Assembly (NCBI RefSeq): GCF_901933205.1
Contig: NC_044574.1
Span: forward strand, 48,579,609 to 48,643,608
Direction of reading: 5' to 3'
Origin: Camarhynchus parvulus
Lineage: Eukaryota; Chordata; Aves; Passeriformes; Thraupidae
Length of the DNA stretch: 64,000 nucleotides
The notes beneath the pieces were generated by a model. That model saw only the letters and a program-made list of their open reading frames with translations. It was not told the DNA's origin and made no database searches. Below, piece after piece: positions 12,831 to 31,872 of the stretch (position 1 is the stretch's first letter; every line of letters begins with the position of its first letter). A program made the position numbers and the translations under genes.

Positions 12831-13815
12831 TTGGTAGCAGTTTGCTGACCCTGTCCATTATCTGTATTTCAGTTTTAAGTAAAGGTCATAATGTTATTTC
12901 CTCATCATCAGATGAAAATGTTACATGTATTTTTTGTCAGGGTAACAGACCCATTTTCTATCTTCCAACTCCCTCCCTCCCTTCCAACTGGATACAGAAG
13001 GTCAGAGTTGTGAGACTGTATTTCTACAAATGGTCCAGATGCTCTGTCCTGCACTGGTGCCTCCTTTCCCAGAGACCCCACTGACCTGGCCTGGGCCAGG
13101 CACCACTTGGCTTCTGCTTCTCCTTGATCTCCTCCTGGAGCAAGAGCAGCACCTACTCCATCATGGTGGTTCCTGTACTGCACAACCTGCTGGATCAGAT
13201 CATCGAGGATGGAGGAGATCAGCCTATGCAGCTCTTCCCTACAAGAGACATCAAAGGAGCACTCAGGAGGGCAGAGAGGGGGGCTACCTCTGCTTGCAGC
13301 ACCCTCAGCCAGGTCCATAGCTGTGCTCTGTAGCTGAGCCAGCTCTCCTTAACCTTTACAGCTTGGGTGTGGCAGGAGGGTGGAGGTGCCAGGGCTCCTG
13401 GGCACCAGAGCGCATGGAATCCTGAGAGGTATGGGGGCCCTGGGTGGCAAAGCTGTCTCTGCACCTCCACAACCCCATGGCACAGCCCATGGCTATGGCT
13501 GGGGGAGAAGTGCAGACAGGTGGGAGGAGAGGTGATGCTGGGCTCCATTCCTGACCCCTCATGGCTTGGGCTTAGTGCCTGGCCAGCATCCACGTTACCG
13601 AAGTATCATACCAGGGATCAGGGCGTGCTCCCATGGCATTGGCAGTACCTCTGCCACGTGTGTTTTGGGCTGGACTTTGCCTGATGGGGTACTGTCCTGG
13701 CACAGGACCCAGTACTGCCCCAGGCACAGTCCTGGCACAGGTGCCATCCAGTTCGGAGGTTGTGGAGGCTGCCAGCAGGGAAGAGAGCCAGTGCTGTGTG
13801 GACCCACTGTCAGCC

Positions 13816-15262
<1,447 letters not shown>

Positions 15263-15368
15263 GGGGCTCATCTCCCTTCCCAGGAGGACCGTGCTTCCCC
15301 CCTTGCTCTCCCAGTGGGGAGGATGGATCCAGATGGCGATTCTTGCACTAATTCACTTTTCCCCCTGC

Positions 15369-15374
15369 AATAAA
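15369..15374 (+). promoter_or_regulatory. Poly(A) signal of the first SULT1 gene
   Basis: AATAAA lies about 107 bp after the stop codon, followed by TTGTGATAAAC. This is a normal distance for a short SULT 3' UTR. Confidence 0.7.
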
Positions 15375-15379
15375 TTGTG

Positions 15380-19137
<3,758 letters not shown>

Positions 19138-19225
19138 GGGGACGCCGCCGGACGCCCCCCAGATCTGCCCTGTGCTGCGGTGGCACTGCTGCCGTTCCTT
19201 CCCTCCCCTGGAAGTGCTGGAGAGA

Positions 19226-19231
19226 AATAAA
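19226..19231 (+). promoter_or_regulatory. Poly(A) signal of SULT1B copy 1
   Basis: AATAAA lies 89 bp after the stop and is followed by ATGTGCTCC. The identical context recurs after copy 2. Confidence 0.75.
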
Positions 19232-20100
19232 ATGTGCTCCCTGACCCTGCCATGGGGTGCTGCTCACGGTCCTGAGCCTCTGCTGATCCCAACCCAGGTG
19301 TCCCCCTGAGGCTGCTGTTCTCTTCTTGGGCTGGGGACAAGCAGGTGTCCCCCCTCAGCCACTGTGGTGGGGGGATTGCCAGCAGCAGCTCATGGGATTG
19401 CAGAAGGTTTTGACAAAACTGTGTAGGAGGAGCATGCTGGGTTGGTGTGGGCAGTGAGAGGTGTCCTTGTCCCCTCACACAGCAGGATGTTTCCTGGGAC
19501 CTGTGGGGCTGAGATGTCCTCTGTGGCCCTGCCTGCAGGTCAGTGGCTGCCGGTTTCTCCCTGCCCTCGCTCCTCCCTCTCTGCAGCTGCTGGGCTGGTA
19601 AATATTACTGCCCTCAGCGCCCTGCCTCTTTCCTTCTCCTTCCTGCAATTACCGAGGGAGGCCCCAACTCTCCCTGTCCTCTGCTGTCACCCTCCTGCAG
19701 TCACCGTCCCGGCGTCACCCTCCCTGCACAGAGCAGCAGGTCTGAGGTGAGACGGGTGTCCCGGGGTGCCCTGTGGGTGCTCTGCCCATGCTCAGCTCTA
19801 CAGAGCTGCGTGCTGCAGGGTCCAGGGTGGTGGGTTTGGGGCATTTTGTGTTTGTGTGCAGTCAGCAGCCCTAAACCTTCCCCTGACCTGTGATCTCCTG
19901 CTATATCCCCAGGGACTAGTTCCCTGCTCTCCAGGGGCGCTGAGGCAAGGGAAGAGGTGCTGTTCTAGTCTAGTCCCCTAGGACTGGGTGATGCTAGCAC
20001 ACTCTGGGTGCCCCTGTCCTTGCTGGGGCTCTGGGTGTGCTCCTGTTCCCACAGCTGGGATCCCTGTTCCCAGCGGTGAGTGCCGCGATGGCTGCGATGA

Positions 20101-21863
<1,763 letters not shown>

Positions 21864-21951
21864 GGGGACGCCGCCGGACGCCCCCCAGATCTGCCCTGTG
21901 CTGCGGTGGCACTGCTGCCGTTCCTTCCCTCCCCTGGAAGTGCTGGAGAGA

Positions 21952-21957
21952 AATAAA
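21952..21957 (+). promoter_or_regulatory. Poly(A) signal of SULT1B copy 2
   Basis: AATAAA lies 89 bp after the stop, in the same context as in copy 1. Confidence 0.75.
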
Positions 21958-24369
21958 ATGTGCTCCCTGACCCTGCCATGGGGTGCTGCTCACGGTCCTG
22001 AGCCTCTGCTGATCCCAACCCAGGTGTCCCCCTGAGGCTGCTGTTCTCTTCTTGGGCTGGGGACAAGCAGGTGTCCCCCCTCAGCCACTGTGGTGGGGGG
22101 ATTGCCAGCAGCAGCTCATGGGATTGCAGAAGGTTTTGACAAAACTGCATGTGGGGAACATGCTGGGTTCCTCCCCCCCCTCACACAGCAGGATGTTTCC
22201 TGGGACCTGTGGGGCTGAGCAGTACTGGTGGGGCTGAGATGTCCTCTGTGGCCCTGCCTGCAGGTCAGTGGCTGCCGGTTTCTCCCTGCCCTCGCTCCTC
22301 CCTTCCCTGCAGCCACAGCGTTGGTAAACATTACTGCCCTCAGCACCCTGCCTCTCTGCCCTTAAAAACTGCTGCTGTCACCCTCCTGTTATCACCCTCC
22401 TGGTGTCACCTTCCCCGTGTCACTCTCCCGGCGTAGAGCAGCAGCTCTTAGGTGAGACGGGTGTGCCTGGGTGCTCTGCCCATGCTCAGCTGCACAGAGC
22501 TGCATGTGTGCGGTCCTGGGTGGTGGGTTTGGGGTACTTCGGAGTGCAATCACCACCCCTAAACCTTCCCCTGCTCTGAGCTCTCCTGCAATATCCCCAG
22601 GGATATTGAGAGGGAGGTGAGGGCAGCATTCAGTTCCAGTTCACTGCTCCCCAGGGGTGCTGAGGCGAGGGAAGATGTGCTTGCTCTGGGTGATGCTGGC
22701 ACGCTGTTGGGGCCCCTGTCCTTGCTGGGGCTCTGGGTGTGCTCCTGTCACTGCAGTTGGGACCCCTGTTCCCAGCAGTGGGTGCAGCGATGGCCGCGGT
22801 GCCCTCTGGTGCTATCACTGCTGCACCCTGGGCAGGAATGGTGTCTGGTGACCAGGCTGCCCTGGCCATTGCAGCCTCCCTGCTCTTTCCCCAGATCCTT
22901 CCTGCCCCAGCAGCAACTCTCCCACTAAAACAAACGATTGGCAGGATGACTGGGAAAGTGACGCGGAAAGGCTTGCCATGGGAGTATGAACAGCAAACAT
23001 CCATGAAAAGGTGGAATGGAGAGAGAAACTCCTCCCTTTTGGGCTGGTCTAGATGAGTCTCATCTTGTCCATACCCATGGGATTTGTAGATTTTCCCATC
23101 ACCATAGCATGCAGCTTTCCCTGGGAGATTGGACAGATACTGGCAAGACAGGAGTGTGCCACATCTGCAGGGAGCTTGGGCAAGTCTGCTGCTGCTCCTC
23201 ACTGACAAGAACAGGGTGCAGCACCTATTCTTCCAACAACAATGCAGATTCCTAGCAGGGACACGAAGCTTGGCCTGAACCTTCTCTCACTTCTTTAATG
23301 TTTTGGCTTTGCAGAGTGGAAATGGCTTCCATGCCAGTCACCCTGATTGCTGTTGTTTACCTGCCAAGGTGCCCCTGCAGCATTACAGCAGCAGTGAAGA
23401 GAGTTCATAGAATCTTAAAATGAAAGAAAAAATCCAAGTGTCTATAAACTTACCCTGTTTTTTTCATCCTGCAATAACAGTGCAGAGGTAAAAAGATACA
23501 ATTTATTCAAGAAAGATGGTCATGGTGAGGCAATTTCATCTCATTAATTTTGCTGTAGTTTCCCTAAACCCCAGGGATTACAAAGCACTTGTGCTTTTAC
23601 TGAGCGCATGCACATGTGACTTTGCAGAATTGCTCAATCCTGTCACATCTGCATGTAGGGATGAGCCAACTTTGAAATTTTCCCAATTTAGTATACTCCC
23701 TTCCTGCCAACACCCCCCCATCCCACCAAAAAAAAAAAAAGCTAGTGAAGACTTTTTAATGTCTGCTTTCAGACCTTTCAGACCAGAAGTTGTTTCATTG
23801 CATTAAGTGAAAGGGAAAGCACAGAGTCATTCGGTGCTTCTTCAGGGCAAAAGCTTCCCTTTCCCACCCTGGCCCAGAATTTCTGAGGTGCTGGCTGGCA
23901 TGGAGGTTTCCTAGAAATCAAAGTGCCATGCACACTGGAAGCCCCAGCCAGCCAGCACAATGGTGAAGAGACCCGTGTGTGGAAAACATCAGTTTGCATT
24001 GCCTAACTTTTGCATGAGGGCCTTAGCCTTGAAAAGCCTGTTGTTTTTTAACAAGGCCGGAGGTTGCATCACTGTCTGCAGCACTTCTGTTAGTAACGGT
24101 TAGATGTGTGAAATACAGACACTTAACACCATCTACTTTCTTCTGCTCCACTTCTCTCTTATGTACTAGATTTTGTACTTTAATCCTCTCAAAATGCTTA
24201 TCTTCTCTGATCTGAGTAATCTGAGTATCATCTTTAGAGCTGGCCATGGAAACAAGACAATTTTAACTCTTCGGTTCCCCTAGCAATTGCTCTTGTTTGC
24301 TGTGGAGGAATTTGATACTAAGGGGTTGGAAACAAAAAACAAGTTCCCATCTAAGTTTTTTTTCCACGG

Positions 24370-24540
24370 AAGTGGTCACAGCGCCAAGACTGAGGGAGTT
24401 CAAGAAGCATTTGGACAATGCTCTCAGGCATGGTGTGATTCTTGGGGCTGTCCTCTGCAGGGGCAGGAGTTGGACTTCAGTTATCCCTGTGAGTCCCTTC
24501 CAGCTCAGGATGGATTCTATGGCTCTGTGATCTGCTCTAG
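24370..24540 (+). mobile_element. CR1 LINE 3' tail fragment (plus)
   Basis: The segment contains the sequence from GAGGGAGTTCAAGAAGCATT to GTCCCTTCCAGCTCAGGATG, and ends GATTCTATGGCTCTGTGAT. This is the standard CR1 3'-UTR order. It is a short 5'-truncated copy. Confidence 0.7.
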
Positions 24541-24984
24541 CTCACATGAACATGGCCTTTCAGTAGTTGCTGGGAAGATTATAAGTTTCTTATAGGACTT
24601 CATATAATAAGCTATATTAGCCTGAAAAAAAATCTTACTCTGGATACAGAGGTCTGTGGAGAGACTGTAGTGAAATTCCTGGCTGTAAGGCCAAATTATG
24701 GTTGAAACACCCTGGCATAATAGTCCTGGATTCTGAGGGTTTAGAAAAATCCCTGTTGAATATTATGGACAATACTTAAAAATCATTGAAATGCATCTTT
24801 AGATTCCGATATTTTCAGGTTATTAAACGCTTGCCTAGATCTCCAGAATCAAGGGCCACAGAGCCAACACAGGTAACGTACCAACTTTTGGAAATTTGCA
24901 CAGACAACACCAACTTTTGAAAACCTCTGCAAACAAACCACAAGATTCACTCTTTGTTCCTGTTGACAGTTTATATACATATCT

Positions 24985-25018
24985 ACTATGTAACAAACAA
25001 TTTTGTTTGTTACATAGT
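24985..25018. repeat. Perfect inverted repeat, 16-bp arms
   Basis: ACTATGTAACAAACAA and its exact reverse complement are separated by only TT. It could extrude as a cruciform or mark the terminal repeats of a tiny foldback element. It is about 1.3 kb upstream of the first UGT exon. Confidence 0.9.
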
Positions 25019-26288
25019 AACAAACCTGGGACCATAAAGGGAGTAAAAAAGTATTTTTAGCTGTCAGACAACATATTTCTTACCTCTAGCATACAAAGTC
25101 TTCCAAAGAACTTGGCTCTGTAATAACATTATAGTATATCCTGGCAAGGGAAATACCATCTCAACCATTAAATTCCCAGAGCATAACAAAGACTTGAACA
25201 AGTACAGAATCCATGCCTTGTTGCCATCATCCTGTATTTTATTACTTCCTCCTTTTGAAAAGTCCAGTTGAGAGGGTAATTTACTTAAGCTCCTTCTGCC
25301 TGATAACCAATCCTGCTGAAGCAGCCCAGGCATAGAGGAGGGGAGCAGCCAGGAAAAGCAGCAAACAGGTGCAGCATATTGCACCTTGCAACTCAGAGCA
25401 CAATGTTTATGTACCTTGGAGGACTCTGCTAGGTAAGAGTTTTTTGCTGCATGGCATTTGCTCCCCAAATTATGTTGGATTGAGTCTATCATAGTATGTG
25501 TGGGTTTTAGTTGCCATTTTGGCTCCAGGTGGTTAAAGAACTGCTTCCAGGCATGGTGTTTATATTCAAGGGACAACTTTCCAAGTAAAAGCCATCCCAG
25601 ATGATGTAGGTTTTGCTCTTTAGCACCTTTAGGGCCCAGAAGAGGCCCAGACCCATGTCTAGATATCTGAACTGAGCCCACAACATGATCAGGTTGGTGG
25701 GGATGTGTCAGAGGCAGTAGCAATGGACTCACTGTCCATTGTTATCTGGGAGCAGTTGGAAGCTACCAGTGACCTATTAGAACAAATTGTGTGTTATTAT
25801 TGGCATTATCATCAACCAAAGGAAGGATTTGTTGACTTCTCTCAGCATAAGAAATATCAGCACTTTTAGCATCTCACTGTGAAAAAGGATGACACTTCCA
25901 AGTCAGCCCTGTGGCCTCTTATTCCTTGGCCTGCCTCTGGCATTGCTTGGAAAAAATGCAAGGGATTTGTTTGAGTCTCAGGGCCAGCATCCAGGGGACT
26001 GGCTCCTTTGACAGCAGGGAGGATTGCTGTCATCCTCCTAACAGGAGAATAGAACTCCCTCAGCGGGAAGCTAACAGGGTAGAAGGCAGAAAGGGAAAAA
26101 TGAATCATCAAACATATTTTTTTTTTCAGAGCTCAGACAAAACACAGGTTATAAAGGCACTACCTGTGCAACAGCAAAGTCTCTCTTCTGCTAAGAGTGC
26201 TAGTAAGGAGCCATCAAACACAACATAGAGGTGCAGAATTCCCAGCTGGAAGGGAAAATTCCTGGACTATCTAGCCCTTGACTCTGCC

Positions 26289-27024
26289 ATGGCCATGAAA
26301 ACAACCGGCTCAAAGAAATACCTCCAGCTGCTCCTTTTTCAGGTTGCTCTTCTAGGGCCTGTCTTCTGTGGGAAGGTACTGGTTTGGCCAACAGAAGGCA
26401 GCCACTGGCTGAACATGAATGTAATGGTACAGGAGCTCATCCGCCGTGGGCACAGTTTTACCATCCTGGTAGCCAACGCTAGTCTCTTCATTGAGCCCAG
26501 GCCTAAGACCACGGAGAAGTTTGAGATCTATAACGTGCCCTACAGGAAAGATTTACCCGAAGCCCTGCTTAATAGCATAGTGGACCTATGGCTCAATCAC
26601 AGACCAACCATCTTGACCTTCTGGCAGTTTTACAAGGAGCTGGGAAGACTGTCCATAGGCTGGCAGGGGATGAACAAGATGATGTGTGATGCAGTGCTGA
26701 ACAACCAAGAGCTGATGGCTCGTCTGCAGGGCTCTGGCTTTGACCTGTTGCTGTCAGATGCTGTGACCCCCTGTGGAGAGCTCCTGGCTCTCAAGCTGGG
26801 TATTCCCTTTGTCTACTCACTACGTTTCTCCCCAGCCTTCACTCTGGAAAGGCACTGTGGCAAGATCCCAGCCCCACCATCCTACACGCCTGCAGCCCTG
26901 TCTGAGCTCACTGACCGCATGTCTTTTGGGGAGAGAGTAAAAAACTTTGTTTCTTACCACCTGCAAGACTATGTTTTCCGGAGCTACTGGGGACATTGGG
27001 ATACCTACTACAGCAAGGTCTTAG
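26289..27024 (+). CDS. UGT2A1: UGT2A-type UDP-glucuronosyltransferase, alternative first exon A
   Basis: This single long exon encodes 245 residues plus one base, ending TTAG before GTAAGC. That is the correct phase for the shared exon 2 at 33376. With exons 2-6 it would make a 533-residue enzyme. It holds a hydrophobic signal peptide (about residues 11-27), the acceptor-side catalytic His39 in EGSHWLNM and its partner Asp157 in LLLSDAVTPCGE, plus the PPSY and FGERVKNF segments typical of UGT2. This half binds the aglycone. The ATG at 26289 is preceded by TGCC; a second ATG lies two codons on. The family is an ER-lumenal glucuronidation enzyme. Assignment to UGT2A rather than 2B rests on the shared-exon layout and sequence flavour. 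Confidence 0.9.
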
Positions 27025-28702
27025 GTAAGCCTTCTGAAACCTCACTTCTCATTATACAGTCTGTCCCTATGATCTGCAGAACTAGGAGCCCACCAGGATC
27101 ACAAAGTCAAGAGAAAGGTCAGCAAGAGTTTGACTATTGTCCCTAAAAAGGAGCTGAGCCACAAGCAGTCAGGGTGCTGTGCTGCTATGCCATTGCACAG
27201 AGAGAGGATCAGGGTCATTCCAATTGATAGATTTGACTTTTGTCATAATTGTAGGGTTGAGTTTGATATGACTTCCACACCATACAGGCCTCTCAGCAAG
27301 GGTGACTGCTTGCACAGAAAGCAGCCAAGAACAGAGCCATTTTCCTCATCCAGAGGACCATAACAAGGAAGGGAGAGCTGGTGAATTACGAGCCAGCCTT
27401 GTCAGCCTCAGTAGCAATATTTAAGTGCATTGTGGCTTTGTAATAGAGAACTCACTTATGTCACTGGTCATATAAAACCAATTCTCTCTGCACAAAACAA
27501 GTTTTATTTAGAACATACCCTCCTACCCACAAAGCAAAGTGAAAACAACAAACCTTTCTCTGCAGGCTTTTCTTCTGGACTGTTTTGAGTGATTAGGTAG
27601 AAAAACATGTTTATTGTTAATCACATGTCATTTCTACTACCTCCCCATTGAGCTCTTTAAAAAGACTTCTTGCAAATCTCTCAGTGTTCAATTGCCTGCA
27701 AACACCTGCATGATGCAAGACTCCACAAGTACACCAAGCAGGTGTCATGGATACAGTACATGGGGTATCTCAGTCTGGCTCTTCACAGTCCAGCTGTGAC
27801 CTTCCATGACCCACATTTTTGTCCCAGAAAGGCTGTCTAGGCAGCATGGAAACCATACCAAAAGCCTTGAACGACAACACTAGGAAACCATTGTGTAACA
27901 GCACTGGGCAGAAACCCTGTAATAGTGATTCTTTTGCACAGAAAAGAGAACTTACAGTATTTCTTAACTGCACATCAGGAGGGACTATATAAATTAAAAT
28001 GATGGATTTTCTGGTTCAATTTATAGTGCATAATTGGCTCTTAGTGGCAGGCAGGAAGCCTGCACTATCCCCTCCTGGTCTCCCATGGTGCTCTGTAAGA
28101 GGCAAGTTCACATGAGGACAGTCTTACTCTGATATTGGAGTAATTTGCTATGTAGTTTCATGCATTTGAGATGCAACTCTTGGGCTGCAGCCCTGGATCA
28201 ACAACTTAAGTGTGTTCCAAAGGAATGCTTAGTGGCTTTATAAAAGCAAAAAGTTGTCCACACAGCCAGTGAACATCTTTGCTGCCTACCCAGCTGTGTT
28301 TCAAAGAGCCAGAAGAATGAAAAAGTTACCTCTTCTACCAAACAAGTAACACAGAACCTGTAGTTAGATGGGCAGGAGGGATGGGATTACCAACAGGATA
28401 CAATCCTTACTGAACTGAGCCCCCCAGGGCTGACGATTCTCACTGCTGCTCCAGAGGAATCACATCTTCCAGCTCCAGCAAGTTGTTTACCACCAGAGGG
28501 TGCCAGCTGGTGCCAGTCACCTTTTTGGTGCCCTAAGTAAACATGATATTAAACAGGCCATTATCCAGTACAGGATTTCACACTGCCTACCTTTGGCTCC
28601 CTGCCCTCGGGATCAAGGCAGTGTCAACTCCCAGCCCAGTTCAGGAGTGCCACTGCTCCTGGTGAAGGAAGGCCACAGAGGCATTGCCACACAGGGCCGG
28701 CT
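27025..28702. other. Spacer between UGT first exons A and B
   Basis: If exon A is spliced to exon 2, this is intron. It also carries the promoter of exon B. The 200 bases before 28703 are the likely promoter side of exon B, but I see no certain TATA box. No other exon is recognised. Confidence 0.4.
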
Positions 28703-29417
28703 ATGGCAGGGAAGGAGGTGGCTGTGCTGGTGCTGCTGGCTGTGCTGGGCTGGGGGTCCGGGGGGAAGGTGTTGGTCTGGCCTGCTGACAACAGCCACTG
28801 GCTGAACATGGAGCACATACTACAGGAGCTTGTGGCCCGGGGCCACGAGGTGACCGTGCTGCTGCCTTCGTGCTTCCTCATCGTCAATCCCACCAAGCCC
28901 TCACCCTTCCAGTTTGAGGTGATTGAGGTGCCAATCACCAAAAAGGAGATGACTGACTTAATGGATAAAATGTTTTATTTTTTTTTTTATGAGGAGAAAG
29001 GGCTACCTATCTGGAAAGGTACTTATAAGATAGTTCAAATGGTATTGCAGATGAAGAACATAACCAAAATAATTTGTGATGGAGTTGTGAAGAATGAGGC
29101 CCTGATGGAAAGACTGAGGGCATCTGCCTTCAACCTCTTTTTGGCAGACCCACTGTTTCCCAGTGGGGAGCTGGTTGCTGAGAAGCTGGGTATCCCCTTT
29201 GTGTATACGTTCCGGTTCTCCATGGGCAACACGGTGGAGCGGCTCTGTGGAACACTCCCAGCTCCTCCTTCCTACGTACCAACCACCCTAACCAGGCTAA
29301 CAGATAGAATGACCTTCTGGCAAAGGCTAAAAAACATCCTCGGCTACGCTCTGCATGATTTCATGTTTCATTACCTTCTCTGGGCAAACTGGGATCAATA
29401 CTACAGTGAAATTTTAG
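28703..29417 (+). CDS. UGT2A1: UGT2A-type UDP-glucuronosyltransferase, alternative first exon B
   Basis: The exon encodes 238 residues plus one base, ending TTTTAG before GTAAGG. Joined to exons 2-6 it gives 526 residues, close to human UGT2A1 (527). The signal peptide covers residues 5-20. His32 in DNSHWLNM and Asp149 in LFLADPLFPSGE are the expected catalytic pair. The segment EKLGIPFVYTFRFSMGNTVE is a UGT2 hallmark. Oddity: an 11-T run at 28978-28988 encodes a YFFFY stretch in frame, a slippage-prone site. The coding sequence is otherwise intact. It is a paralogue of exons A and C, each with its own upstream region and so probably its own promoter. Confidence 0.9.
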
Positions 29418-31148
29418 GTAAGGCTGCTCTCTTTCCAGAAATTACATCTGCTGTGCATAAAAGAGTAAATGCCCAGAGATGAGATGTTAAGGCACAAATC
29501 AGGAGCAAGACAGCCCCAAATTTATTCTCCTTCCTTCAAAATTCCTGCATCAAGTCAAGCAATCCAGGCAAGTACAAACATTGCCTGTTAATCCTGACCT
29601 GCTACAGTGGTAGAGCTAAGTCTGTAAAAGTACTTCCAGGATATGTAAAACAGTGCTAAAGCACTTGAAACAGGGCTCATTAGTCATATTCATAGATAAA
29701 TCATGACATAAACTAAGAACAGTAAAATACTACATACCCAACAAACACTAGTACTTTTTCTCCCATAGCACACTTCTTACTTGCTACCTTGTCTCAAAAT
29801 TAGAGGCAATATCCTCCTCTGGACCTTTAAAAATCCGGGAGATTAGAGGAGCCCCAACTCACAGTGATAAAAGATCCTCTGCAGAAACATGATTCTTTGC
29901 TTTTCTGAAAGTGTCTGAAAAACTATTATAGTTATATCTATTTGTAAGTGGTTTTTAATTTTTTAAAAAATAATAGTTGTATAATTGTTTTTCCATTTTT
30001 GCTCTAGGTGATGCTTAAAAGGAAACAGGCCAAACATATGCATTGCTAGTGGGGAGATAAAATGGGTATTTCAAGATGAGACTTTTAAATGTTTTTATTT
30101 ATATTTCATTAGTAAGGTGTAATTCTGAGTAACAACTTAGCTGAGAGAGCTAAGTTGTTAAGGTATCCTACTCTTAAGAGTATGTAGCGGTGCCTTTGTG
30201 TAGATTATCATATTATGATGACAGAGACTAGAAAATCTTGTGCTGGCTGAAGCACAGTTTGGTGTCTGTTGCGTAAGCCTCAGAGCTGTTTGGATCTTGT
30301 GGTGTCTTTTTTTATTGTGAACTGCAAGGTTTAGCATTTAAGGCTCCAAGTGCAATACATGTTTTGTTAGCTTGCATGGGCTGCATGATGGATTTGTGCT
30401 GAAAAGACGTTTTGATAACACAGGGATGTTTTAATTACGGCTGAGCAGTGCTTACAGAGTGTCAAGGCCTTTTATGCCTCTCAGCCCACCCCACCAGAGA
30501 GGGGGCTGGAGATACACAAGAAGTTGGGAGGGGACACAGCTGGCCCTAGTTCACCCAAGGGATATCCCAGCCCATAATGCTTTTGTGCTCAGCAAAATAA
30601 AAGATATGGGGGAGAAATTTGTCAGGGCTGCTGTTTCTCAGGGACTCACTGGGCATTTGGCTGGTAGTGAGCAACCGTTCTTTTTGCATCACTTGCTTTC
30701 CTTGCTCTTTTTCCTTTTTCCTTTTTTTTAAGTTGTTTCATTCTCAATCTATGAGTTTTCTAACTTTTGCCCTTCCTTTTCTCCTCCTACTGTGGGAGAT
30801 TCAGAGGCTCTGTGGTGCCTAGCTGCCTATCAAGGTTAAACCACAACACAGGGAAAAGGCTTCTAGTCTTCACATGCTGCAAAATGCACTTTGTGGTGAG
30901 CAGATAGGAGCTGCTGTAATTTTGAGATCAGCTGTGGCTCTGCAGAACACTCTAGAATGGGATTTACAGCTTGCCCAGCCCTCCCATGAATGTTGTTTTG
31001 TTTTACGATGTTTGCCAATCTTGTCACGTTTGCCAGTCTAGTCACCAAACAAATGCCACTTGTAATTGGTTGGCTCTAAAATATTTGCACAGTGAAGCCG
31101 TGAACTGCTTCCAGTTCAGTCAGAGAGAGTCGTACGTGGAATGCTGAA
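29418..31148. other. Spacer between UGT first exons B and C
   Basis: No coding sequence is recognised. It contains a perfect 13-bp-arm hairpin at 30130-30160. The bases before 31149 should hold the promoter of exon C, but no certain element is visible. Confidence 0.4.
30130..30160. repeat. Perfect hairpin, 13-bp arms and 5-base loop
   Basis: TAACAACTTAGCT, loop GAGAG, then AGCTAAGTTGTTA. It lies in the spacer between UGT first exons B and C. No U-run or known RNA gene context is seen. Confidence 0.85.
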
Positions 31149-31872
31149 ATGTTGGGGCCAAAGTTCCCCTGGCTGCTCTGGGCCTACACATGCTGCTGCA
31201 GCACTGTTTTTTGTGGGAGGGTGGTGGTCTGGCCCACCGATGCCAGCCATTGGATCAATGTGAAAGTGCTTCTGCAAGAGTTGGTTCTCTGGGGTCATGA
31301 AGTGACTGTGCTGGTGCCCTCAAGCAATCTGCTCATCAACTACCAGGACACCTCCTCCCCTTTTACTTTTGAGGTCATGCAAGTCCCCTTTAGCCAGGAG
31401 ACCCTGGATGCCTTCATGGAAGACTTTCTCAATTTCTGGATGAATGAAGCCTTTAATCTCTTCCCCTGGGAGATCATGTGGACAATGAAAGAGCAATTGG
31501 AGGTCTTTACCAATATGTCAAAGCAGACCTGTGACACCTTGGTGATGAACAGTCGCCTGTTAGCAAACCTGCAGCAGGCCAAGTTCAATGTTCTGATCGC
31601 AGACCCCCTGTCTGTAGGTGGGGAGCTTGTAGCAGAAATGCTAGAGATCCCTTTTGTCTACAGCTTCCGCTTCTCAGAGGGGAATGTGGTAGAGCGGCTG
31701 TGCGGTGGGCTCCCGTCCCCACCTTCCTATGTGCCTGCCAGCACAATGGGGCTGACACACCACATGTCCTTTATGGAAAGACTACAGAACTTACTCTTTT
31801 ACATTTTCACGGATTTATTTTTCATGAAGTTTTGGCGAGATGAATGGGATGGGTACTACAGTAATGTCTTAG
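31149..31872 (+). CDS. UGT2A1: UGT2A-type UDP-glucuronosyltransferase, alternative first exon C
   Basis: The exon encodes 241 residues plus one base, ending TTAG before GTAAGG, the same phase as exons A and B. With exons 2-6 it gives 529 residues. The hydrophobic leader is cysteine-rich (WAYTCCCSTVFCG). His34 in DASHWINV and Asp152 in LIADPLSVGGE form the catalytic pair, and an N-glycosylation sequon NMS sits near residue 122. The segment EMLEIPFVYSFRFSEGNVVE matches the UGT2 pattern. An upstream ATG at 31141 is out of frame, so 31149 is the start. It is the first exon nearest the constant region. Confidence 0.9.

Larger units (their letters stand above)
22881..26288. other. Intergenic DNA between the SULT1 cluster and the UGT locus
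   Basis: It contains the end of the SULT1B tandem unit, a CR1 tail near 24.4-24.5 kb, a perfect hairpin at 24985-25018 and an unexplained open frame of about 222 codons at 25064-25732 (minus). No UGT or SULT exon is recognisable, intact or decayed. Confidence 0.45.

Noticed and set aside
13030..13333. Open frames on both strands just before the first SULT1 gene
   Set aside because: Short and conflicting on the two strands, with no recognisable domain and no convincing splice sites.
13633..13815. Upstream in-frame ATG extending the first SULT1 gene
   Set aside because: It would add 61 residues not found in the family. The start at 13816 gives the normal 294-residue protein.
31141..31148. Upstream ATG before UGT first exon C
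   Set aside because: Out of frame with the UGT sequence. The start at 31149 gives the signal peptide directly.
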